A DNA stretch of 5,983 bases from Candidatus Peregrinibacteria bacterium. Lineage in GTDB: Bacteria; Patescibacteriota; Gracilibacteria; UBA1369; UM-FILTER-53-11. Made by a program: the position numbers and the translations under genes. Below, piece by piece: positions 1 to 4,662 of the stretch. Every line of letters starts with the position of its first letter. The stretch's first letter is position 1. The notes beneath the pieces were generated by a model, which did not search any database, was not told where the DNA came from, and saw only the letters and a list, made by a program, of their open reading frames with translations. The stretch lies in NCBI GenBank assembly GCA_023245725.1, contig JAHFJU010000083.1, positions 1 through 5,983 on the forward strand, written 5' to 3'.

Positions 1-1152
1 CTTTCTGATTCAGAGTTGTACTGCCTATGTAAAAGCTACGGCTCGCGCGTTCTCGAGGCGCGGCGAAAATTCGTTGGACTTTTGCCAGAGGTAAATTCTC
101 GCAGACTGTTTGAAAAGAAAAAATTTATATCGATCTTTCACTTCGCCGCTGTTCTCGCCGGAATCAGCAAAGAACAAGTGTCGCGCGCGCTTTCTCTTGC
201 CGAAAAGTTCGCACAAATGCCTACACTGCTTTCACTCCTAACAAATGGTATTGTTAGCGTTAACAAATTGGCTAAAATCGCTTCAATTGCCACGATAGAA
301 GAAGACTCATACTGGGCAACTCAGGTTCAACTACTTTCGACTCGGACAATTGAAACACTTGTTCGCGACATCATTTTGAGCTCAAAACTTGGCGTCGAAA
401 TTTCGCCACAAAACGCGAATTCGACAAACGGCGACGATACCCTCGATGGCTTGTTTGAGCCACGAAATGGCTCAAATTTTGTTCACGTGAACAAACTGAA
501 TAACGCTAATTTTGAACAAAAATATCAAATTGGGCAGATGAGCGAAAAAGAAAATAATTTTGATCATGGTGACATGAATTCTCCATTAATGTTGGCTACA
601 GCGACATCACAGCCACTTATAAATCATATTGCTGCACCAATTCTGTGCGACGAAGTTAAGAAAAAGCTCAATGAGCTTCAATCTAAAAACATAAACATCG
701 ATGACATTATTTTAAATGCTCTTGCGCAGCGAGAAGAGCAAATTGCTGGCGAAAAATCAAAACTTGCCGAAAAAGCGCAGAACAAACTTGTCGAGCAATT
801 CACCGAAGAGAAAATAATTTCACGCACAATTCCTGTTGCCACAAAACGGCTTCTTTCTCAAGAATTTGGCACAAAGTGCGCAGTGGATTTTTGCAAAAAC
901 AAATCCTCAGAAATTCATCACACCGCACGATTCAGCGTGGCGAAAACGCACAATCCATACTACCTTGCGCCGCTGTGCAAGGCGCACCACCAACTTGCAC
1001 ACGCAACCGACGTGAAGGTCTCACACGCGCGAGCCGCGCACCACCAACTCGCACACGCCACCGACGTGATTGTTTACAGATGCACGAGCAGCTCACGCGA
1101 AACCGACGTGATGGTGACGCGCGAACTGGCAGCTTACGCGTCACCGACTTGA
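1..1152 (+). CDS. HNH endonuclease domain protein, 5' end outside the window
   Basis: Probable DNA-cutting HNH protein of the DUF222/13E12-like type common in Patescibacteria. The frame is open from base 1 (LSDSE before the TTG at 16), and homologues I recall align across that point, so the true start is probably upstream. Numbering from the TTG: residues 15-125 form a helical N-terminal domain, 130-208 an Asn/Ser-rich linker, 209-255 a charged, probably coiled helix. The nuclease domain is at about 280-330: Cys288 and Cys293, His301-His302, Asn313, Cys321, and the HHQLAH run 324-329. These fit a zinc-supported HNH site. After residue 329 the sequence becomes repeats of AHHQLAHATDV and TDV-x-V, unlike normal family ends, in DNA of about 61% GC against roughly 40% upstream. 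The nuclease core looks intact, but activity is unproven. The family call is good; the target and biological role are unknown. Confidence 0.85.
   Translation, partial: LSDSELYCLCKSYGSRVLEARRKFVGLLPEVNSRRLFEKKKFISIFHFAAVLAGISKEQVSRALSLAEKFAQMPTLLSLLTNGIVSVNKLAKIASIATIEEDSYWATQVQLLSTRTIETLVRDIILSSKLGVEISPQNANSTNGDDTLDGLFEPRNGSNFVHVNKLNNANFEQKYQIGQMSEKENNFDHGDMNSPLMLATATSQPLINHIAAPILCDEVKKKLNELQSKNINIDDIILNALAQREEQIAGEKSKLAEKAQNKLVEQFTEEKIISRTIPVATKRLLSQEFGTKCAVDFCKNKSSEIHHTARFSVAKTHNPYYLAPLCKAHHQLAHATDVKVSHARAAHHQLAHATDVIVYRCTSSSRETDVMVTRELAAYASPT
374..521. repeat. Cluster of perfect palindromes inside the HNH gene linker
   Basis: Four related inverted repeats begin with TTTG and end with CAAA. 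TTTTGAGCTCAAAA lies at 374-387. A 9-bp stem TTTGAGCCA/TGGCTCAAA with loop CGAAA lies at 454-476. An 18-bp perfect palindrome, TTTGTTCACGTGAACAAA, lies at 478-495. A short TTTTG/CAAAA stem lies at 510-521. Smaller palindromes CGAAATTTCG (396-405) and CGAATTCG (416-423) lie between them. They coincide with the poorly conserved linker of the protein, so coding constraint is low there. The structure is directly visible; its function is unknown. Confidence 0.8.
454..480 (+). terminator. Terminator-like hairpin inside the HNH coding region
   Basis: A perfect 9-bp stem (454-462 with 468-476), extendable by one G-U pair, has a 5-base CGAAA loop and is followed directly by TTTT (477-480). On the plus strand this looks like a weak intrinsic terminator. 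Only four of nine stem pairs are G-C and the T run is short, so termination would be partial at most. It may simply be one member of the surrounding palindrome cluster. Confidence 0.3.
982..1152 (+). repeat. Degenerate GC-rich tandem repeats at the 3' end of the HNH gene
   Basis: A 34-bp unit at 982-1015 recurs at 1036-1069 with 32 of 34 identities, exactly 18 codons apart, and encodes AHHQLAHATDV twice. The core ACCGACGTGA recurs at 1102-1111, and as ACCGACTTGA at 1143-1152. A 17-bp exact repeat beginning ACGCGCGAACTGG lies at 1117-1133 and 1168-1184, 17 codons apart, so the array runs past the stop codon. By hand count 981-1160 is 110/180 G+C. The first unit is the genuine end of the HNH motif; later units look like slippage or duplication products. 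Confidence 0.8.
1113..1145 (+). repeat. 9-bp perfect hairpin overlapping the end of the HNH gene
   Basis: GGTGACGCG (1113-1121) is the exact reverse complement of CGCGTCACC (1137-1145), separated by 15 bases. It ends five bases before the TGA stop at 1150. There is no T run after it, so it is not a standard intrinsic terminator. It could protect the mRNA end or be a by-product of the repeats it lies in. Confidence 0.5.
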
Positions 1153-1189
1153 TTGCCACACGCGAACACGCGCGAACTGGCAGCCAACC

Positions 1190-1342
1190 GTCGTAATTTG
1201 TGCTCTCACGCTAGCCACCAGTGGCAACATTCTAGCCACGGTTGGTGGCATACTAGCAGCCGATGAAATCGCAAAATGCTACACACTAGGCGTTGCATTA
1301 AAGGTCTTTGATTCAAACCTTCAAACAATTTTCAAGGGTTAG
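1190..1342 (+). other. Protein-like reading frame without a start codon, with 21-bp CTAG periodicity
   Basis: The frame is open from 1118 (after a TGA at 1115) to a TAG at 1340-1342, but contains no ATG, GTG or TTG. Its later part reads like real protein: LATSGNI, LATVGGI, LAADEIA, then a stretch ending in VFDSNLQTIFKG. The first three blocks are seven-residue repeats because the DNA has CTAG at 1211, 1232 and 1253, exactly 21 bp apart. Two of the units also contain GCCAC/GTGGC stems (1214-1225 and 1235-1249). Possible readings are the 3' remnant of a lost gene, repeats that happen to be open, or a frameshifted former extension of the HNH gene. I do not recognise a family. Confidence 0.25.
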
Positions 1343-1372
1343 CACCGCACAAATCTAGTGTGAAAACTAACT
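1341..1372 (+). repeat. 32-bp direct repeat, upstream copy
   Basis: It starts AGCACCGCACAAATCTAGTG and matches 1403-1434 at 30 of 32 bases. The differences are G1362 against A1424 and C1367 against A1429. The TAG stop of the startless frame overlaps its first two bases. Position for position, this copy lacks the A-rich -10 sequence found in the downstream copy (TGAAAA instead of TAAAAA). Confidence 0.85.
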
Positions 1373-1399
1373 TGGCTGAGTGGTCGGCGAACTCCTTTG

Positions 1400-1428
1400 T
1401 TGAGCACCGCACAAATCTAGTGTAAAAA
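1400..1428 (+). promoter_or_regulatory. Candidate promoter of the PH-like membrane protein gene
   Basis: TTGAGC (1400-1405), a 17-bp spacer, and TAAAAA (1423-1428) fit a sigma-70-like promoter moderately well. The -10-like box ends six bases before the ATG at 1435, which would place transcription initiation on the start codon. There is no Shine-Dalgarno sequence before this ATG, consistent with a leaderless transcript. Confidence 0.4.
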
Positions 1429-1434
1429 ATAACT
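1403..1434 (+). repeat. 32-bp direct repeat, downstream copy
   Basis: The second copy ends on the base immediately before the ATG at 1435, so it forms the whole proximal promoter of that gene. The 62-bp offset between copies suggests tandem duplication of a promoter-proximal segment or an insertion scar. A 21-codon frame beginning with the GTG at 1360 stops inside this copy (TAA at 1423); it is probably meaningless. Confidence 0.85.
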
Positions 1435-1956
1435 ATGAATAATAGCGAAACAATAATTCAACACATCAAATCTGGAACGCCAAAAAATGGCTGGGCTGTT
1501 TTTAAATTCAAAAGCACGAGCACTCTAGTTGCTATTGCATGGCAACTTGTAGCCATCGCATTATTTTCGGGAGCGGCATATATGTTCATTCTCATGCCGG
1601 TTTCAACCGTTCGCACGCTCGAAAATTATTATCTTGGTTATACATGCGTGCTTTTCGATCTACTTTTTTTTGTAGGATTTATTTACGCGCTCAAACGCCT
1701 TCTGACTGCGAAAAGTAATTTTTTAGTAATTACCGACTCTGAGGTTTTGGTTTCTCTATGCGGAAAAGTGCGAGAGTATCCACTGAAAAACATTTCACGC
1801 CTTACCTTGGTGCAGCTGCGTAACAGCGGAGTTTCTGCCAGATACAGAATCGAATTTATCGACACTCGAACAAATCGCATAACCGACATTGCTGAAAAAC
1901 GTTATTTCGGCGATGAGTCGATTATTTTTAACACACTCATGTCTAGTCTTTCATAA
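1435..1956 (+). CDS. Small membrane protein with PH-like C-terminal domain
   Basis: A protein of 173 residues. After a short polar N-terminus there are two probable transmembrane helices at about 31-54 and 67-86, joined by a short loop and followed by the basic KRLLTAK. Residues 95-173 form a soluble beta-rich segment: a FLVITDSEVLV strand, a YPLKNISRL turn, a YRIEFIDTRTNR hairpin, and a final helix IIFNTLMSSL. This order resembles bacterial PH-like domains (DUF304 type), which sit on the inner face of the membrane. That assignment rests on pattern only. The ATG at 1435 directly follows a direct-repeat copy with a promoter-like sequence and no ribosome-binding site. It stops 66 bp before the next gene. 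Its function is unknown; membrane location is likely. Confidence 0.75.
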   Translation: MNNSETIIQHIKSGTPKNGWAVFKFKSTSTLVAIAWQLVAIALFSGAAYMFILMPVSTVRTLENYYLGYTCVLFDLLFFVGFIYALKRLLTAKSNFLVITDSEVLVSLCGKVREYPLKNISRLTLVQLRNSGVSARYRIEFIDTRTNRITDIAEKRYFGDESIIFNTLMSSLS

Positions 1957-1973
1957 TTATTCATATATATAAA

Positions 1974-2003
1974 TTGCAGTGGCAGTTAATTCATTCATAT
2001 TAT
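1974..2003 (+). promoter_or_regulatory. Possible promoter of the anchored unknown protein gene
   Basis: TTGCAG (1974-1979), an 18-bp spacer, and TATTAT (1998-2003). The -10 matches the sigma-70 consensus at five of six positions, the -35 at only three. Transcription would start near 2010, leaving a leader of about 13 bases before the ATG at 2023, too short for a normal ribosome-binding site. Unlike four other starts here, the spacing is not exactly leaderless. Confidence 0.3.
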
Positions 2004-2022
2004 CAACTAACTTTCACGAGAT

Positions 2023-2769
2023 ATGTACGTAATTCTATTCATCGCATTCTTGGTTCTAATGTATTTTGTCACAAATAAGAAAAAGGATTTTTTTAATAAA
2101 ATCAGTGGGCTAGGAGATGGCGGAAAGTCTAATATGTTCGGAAATGCTGGTAGCAGCCATGGCAATGGTGGACATACATCAACCGATCCAACTGCCGATT
2201 TCGCGCGTGAGCTTGGTTTTACATACACTCCTATTCAAAAAAATGTTGAAAAAAAAGAGTTATGGGCGATGGGTGGCCGTATGAAAGGAGAATACAAGGG
2301 GCGTAAAGTTGAAATGATTATGGAAACTCGAGGAGTTGAGGCAGGTCTTGCTCAAATAAATACAAGTCACAGTTATACGATGGATAACAGAATTGTAATG
2401 ATAGTAGAAAATTCCGGCGACAAAAAGTTTGAAATTTTGCCAAAGTCTGAGCACGTGACATCGACCCCAACAGGACATTCGCAGTTCGACGAAAAATTCA
2501 GCGCGACAGGCGATCGTTCATTAATTTCAGATGAACTTCGATCATTTTGCATAAAACTTGGTTGGATGCACATGAAACTTTCTGGCAATCACTTAACAGT
2601 AATCGACGATTATTTTCAGCAACCGGAATTCAAGTCGATGAGCGGTTCTTTGAAAATGATGAGCGCGATTCACCCTCTATGGGGAACTTCACCTAAGCAA
2701 ACTAAAATCGAGCTTAGTCGTGTAACAGAATTGCTCAGCCAAATGGCAAAAATTGTTGAATCGATATAG
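2023..2769 (+). CDS. N-terminally membrane-anchored protein of unknown function
   Basis: A protein of 248 residues. Residues 2-17 are a hydrophobic helix followed by NKKKD, so the helix is probably an uncleaved anchor with the bulk of the protein cytoplasmic by the positive-inside rule. A Gly/Ser/Asn-rich linker spans about 29-52. The folded part begins at DFARELGFTY (59-68) and contains G89-x-Y91-x-G93-R94-x-V96, a motif I recall from uncharacterised proteins with an 'LGL..G.Y.GR.V' layout. A second conserved-looking part begins at GDRSLISDELRSF and ends in a helical tail. No catalytic motif is evident and I do not recognise a named family. It is a neighbour of another small membrane protein in the same direction and is convergent with the DUF1761 gene. 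No clear intrinsic terminator is visible in 2770-2875, only weak AT-rich stems such as 2782-2794. Confidence 0.75.
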   Translation: MYVILFIAFLVLMYFVTNKKKDFFNKISGLGDGGKSNMFGNAGSSHGNGGHTSTDPTADFARELGFTYTPIQKNVEKKELWAMGGRMKGEYKGRKVEMIMETRGVEAGLAQINTSHSYTMDNRIVMIVENSGDKKFEILPKSEHVTSTPTGHSQFDEKFSATGDRSLISDELRSFCIKLGWMHMKLSGNHLTVIDDYFQQPEFKSMSGSLKMMSAIHPLWGTSPKQTKIELSRVTELLSQMAKIVESI

Positions 2770-2875
2770 CTCTTTGTAATCTATCAATTTGATAAATTTA
2801 CTATTACCACTTTTCACAAGCTTACAATTATCTTTGTGTTCTAAATGCTCTGTAATCGTTGCTTTTAGTTATTGC

Positions 2876-3301
2876 TTACAACCACTGCGTCAAAATAATC
2901 GCTTGTACAACAAGTGAAACGGCCATGTATCCATTCTCAATAAAATAAAGCATGAATGGTTTTGTCTTAACGCTCCAGATAAATGGAGACATACTTGTTG
3001 TGCCAATAAATCCAAGCCATATAAGAACTCCAAGAGTTAGGCCGTCGTCCCAATTTAACGCTCCAACAAAATTTACGAAATGTGCGAGAACGAACGCTTT
3101 TACGAATTCCAAAAAAAACATGCCTGCATAATTAAGCATCATTCCTTTTTTCTTAGCTTTTTCTGTGTCGTGCGAAGTAATGTTTTCTAGCTTCATCCAC
3201 ACTCCTCCGAATAAAAATGGAGAATACCAAAGTGCTCCGATGAGCATAGAAGCAAGAGTTGCTCCAAGGATTGCCCAGTAATTTAGATCAAATGTAATCA
3301 T
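2876..3301 (-). CDS. DUF1761-family integral membrane protein
   Basis: A protein of 141 residues, the usual length for this family, with four predicted transmembrane helices at about 8-31, 58-79, 88-108 and 117-138. The family hallmark GALWYSPFLFGGVW lies at 22-35, and a conserved WLGFIGTTSMSP segment lies at 95-106 in helix 3. The charged loop 44-52 is probably cytoplasmic. DUF1761 proteins are widespread and uncharacterised, so no reaction or substrate can be stated. The ATG at 3301 gives the expected family N-terminus with the first helix intact. There is no Shine-Dalgarno sequence, and no promoter stands out; TTGAGA sits on the minus strand at about 3341-3346 without a convincing -10. It is preceded on the same strand by the YibE/F gene, with a gap of about 200 bp, so it is probably transcribed separately. 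Confidence 0.85.
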   Translation of the reverse strand: MITFDLNYWAILGATLASMLIGALWYSPFLFGGVWMKLENITSHDTEKAKKKGMMLNYAGMFFLEFVKAFVLAHFVNFVGALNWDDGLTLGVLIWLGFIGTTSMSPFIWSVKTKPFMLYFIENGYMAVSLVVQAIILTQWL

Positions 3302-3503
3302 ATTATTTATGCGTTAAATTTGAGCACAACGATACTCTCTCAATATTTTATGTAAACCTGCAACATGAAAATAACCTTGAAGGCTTCGCCAATTGTTGCA
3401 AGAAATTATTTTTTTTACCTATCTATTTTATACAATTTGTACTGAAAAACTTAAATTAACGGCTTCTCACCCTTTGACAATTGGAAAATTGCGGCCTAAT
3501 CAT
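3302..3503. other. Spacer between the two minus-strand genes, with an inverted repeat
   Basis: AT-rich noncoding DNA. TGCAACA at 3359-3365 is the exact reverse complement of TGTTGCA at 3394-3400, with 28 bases between. On the plus strand eight Ts follow (3409-3416), but no plus-strand gene ends here. CAATTGGAAAATTG (3478-3491) makes a small stem just after the YibE/F stop without a usable U tract. I see no small gene or RNA that I can support. Confidence 0.4.
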
Positions 3504-4553
3504 CTAGTGCTTGTGAAGTCCTGCAACAAGCAATTCGGGATCGCTGATTTTGTGAATGTAGTGAACTGCGAGAATCGTAGTTATTGGAACCGCGAGTATC
3601 AATGCTATTGATCCAACAAGCGTTCTTACAATTTCTTCTACCAGCATTTCTCCGTTAAGAAGTACCCAAACCGGAATGTCTCCCGTAACGGTAAAAATTA
3701 TAAATAATGGGAGAGAGCCGCCTGCATATGCCAAAATAAGAGTATTGACCACAGCCAGAATATGCTCTTTACCAATTTGCATGGCATGGTGCATGAGCTG
3801 CTTTTTAGTGATGTTCTTGTTTGCATTCTTCAACTCAACAACCGCAGATACTTGAGCGGTTGTTACATCGTCAAGTACGCCCAGTGTTCCGATAATCATT
3901 CCGCCTAATAACAGCCCCTTTAATTCTATATGTTCGAATCCTCCCATTGTTAAATACAGCGTTTCTTCAGATGCGCTTCCTGTCATTCGCAGTACATAAA
4001 TACTTAGCGCCGCCAATCCCGTTGCAATTAATAATGTAGCAATTGTCGATACCCAAGCCAGAAATGTTGTTTTTTTAAATCCATGTGCCAAAAAGAGTGA
4101 AGTAGATGCGATAATTAATGCTCCGCCGAGACTTACTAAAGTTGGGCTGTATCCTTTTACTACCAGTGGAACAATCAAATAAGTGAGAGTAGCGAGAGTG
4201 ATTGCGAGTCCTATAATAGCTCCGACACCGCGTTTTCGAGTGAGCCACACGACGATTCCAATAAATAATCCGCAGAGTAATAATAGAGGAGTGCTTCGGT
4301 CTACGTCATAAACGTTATATACAAGCCCTTCAGGGCCATCGCTCGAACTTACAATTACAGATTGTCCTTCAGTTAATTTTTCGTCATTCGAAATTGTGTA
4401 AAGTTGGCCGTGGCGAACAGTTACCTCAGAAATTTTGCCAGCCGGATCAGAAATTTTTACAAGTAGTTGCTGCACCGGAGTCGGCGCCCCAGAAATATTA
4501 GTTGTATTTTCACTAACGATTTTTTCAATTTTTGCCCTGTAGTATGTGGTCAC
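3504..4553 (-). CDS. YibE/F-family multi-pass membrane protein
   Basis: A protein of 349 residues from the GTG at 4553 (350 if the TTG at 4556 is used). Residues 1-87 form a soluble beta-rich domain (YYRAKIEKIV, VRHGQLYTI, EGQSVIVSSS). About seven transmembrane segments follow, at roughly 89-104, 110-132, 138-157, 163-188, 212-227, 262-288 and 305-330. Family signatures are GMIIGTLGVLDDV (218-230) and NTLILAYAGGSLPL (270-283). YibE/F proteins are conserved but have no established biochemical role. Members I recall begin with a hydrophobic signal or anchor before the soluble domain. None is present here, and the frame upstream is closed by TAA at 4571-4569. I chose GTG because a TTGAAA-N17-CATAGT promoter ends six bases before it. 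It is divergent from the metal-transport genes. Confidence 0.85.
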   Translation of the reverse strand: MTTYYRAKIEKIVSENTTNISGAPTPVQQLLVKISDPAGKISEVTVRHGQLYTISNDEKLTEGQSVIVSSSDGPEGLVYNVYDVDRSTPLLLLCGLFIGIVVWLTRKRGVGAIIGLAITLATLTYLIVPLVVKGYSPTLVSLGGALIIASTSLFLAHGFKKTTFLAWVSTIATLLIATGLAALSIYVLRMTGSASEETLYLTMGGFEHIELKGLLLGGMIIGTLGVLDDVTTAQVSAVVELKNANKNITKKQLMHHAMQIGKEHILAVVNTLILAYAGGSLPLFIIFTVTGDIPVWVLLNGEMLVEEIVRTLVGSIALILAVPITTILAVHYIHKISDPELLVAGLHKH

Positions 4554-4559
4554 CAAAAT

Positions 4560-4588
4560 ACTATGCCATTAAAGAGGTTATGTTTCAA
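4560..4588 (-). promoter_or_regulatory. Promoter of the YibE/F gene
   Basis: On the minus strand TTGAAA (4588-4583), exactly 17 bp, then CATAGT (4565-4560), with a TG one base upstream of the -10 box. The -35 matches consensus at five of six positions, the -10 at four. Six bases separate the -10 from the GTG at 4553, so the predicted transcript begins at the start codon. This is the main reason for choosing GTG over the TTG one codon earlier. Confidence 0.5.
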
Positions 4589-4591
4589 AGC

Positions 4592-4634
4592 AGACTAGGG
4601 AGACTAGAGGAGCGAAATGCAATAAAGTTGCAAT
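4592..4634. promoter_or_regulatory. Candidate operator between the divergent promoters
   Basis: Two tandem 9-bp copies, AGACTAGGG (4592-4600) and AGACTAGAG (4601-4609), lie between the two opposing -35 boxes. TGCAAT is repeated 11 bp apart (4618-4623 and 4629-4634), the second copy overlapping the plus-strand -35. GCAA/TTGC also forms an inverted pair at 4619-4631. The position suits a metal-responsive repressor, but the sequence does not resemble the Zur or Fur boxes I know. Confidence 0.3.
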
Positions 4635-4656
4635 TAGTAGGATTTTGACTTATGAT
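4628..4656 (+). promoter_or_regulatory. Promoter of the metal-binding lipoprotein gene
   Basis: TTGCAA (4628-4633), exactly 17 bp, then TATGAT (4651-4656). The -10 matches consensus at five of six positions, the -35 at four. The -10 ends six bases before the ATG at 4663, predicting initiation on the A of the start codon. A start at the TTG at 4645 would lie upstream of the -10 box and could not be on this transcript. Confidence 0.55.
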
Positions 4657-4662
4657 TCAACC

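Noticed and set aside
982..1069. CRISPR-like repeats
   Set aside because: Only two good 34-bp copies with a 20-bp gap, both in frame in a coding region, and the repeats decay; no cas genes.
876..1196. Overlapping 106-codon reading frame on the plus strand from GTG 876
   Set aside because: It is a shadow frame of the HNH domain; its Arg/Thr-rich sequence comes from the GC-rich repeats. The HNH residues are in the other frame.
1150..1263. Reassigned TGA (Gracilibacteria-type code) extending the HNH gene past 1152
   Set aside because: The other genes are full length under the standard code with no in-frame TGA. The extension is only repeat-derived sequence ending at another TGA.
1338..1405. 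Integron attC-like site: CTAAC at 1367 followed by GTTGAGC at 1399
   Set aside because: GTTGAGC fits GTTRRRY, but the partner heptamer does not fit RYYYAAC, the interior does not fold, and no integrase or cassettes are visible.
1374..1420. Possible tRNA: GGCTGAGTGGTCGGC resembles the D-arm of Leu/Ser tRNAs, followed by a CTC-7 nt-GAG stem
   Set aside because: No acceptor stem, T-arm or CCA partner can be paired around it, and the second direct-repeat copy begins inside it.
2770..2875. Bidirectional terminator between convergent genes
   Set aside because: Only short AT stems (2782-2794; 2815-2819 with 2834-2838) without GC content or a proper T run; not supportable as a terminator.
4645..4662. 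Upstream TTG start for the metal-binding lipoprotein
   Set aside because: It would add six residues before a normal lipoprotein signal peptide and lies upstream of the predicted transcription start.
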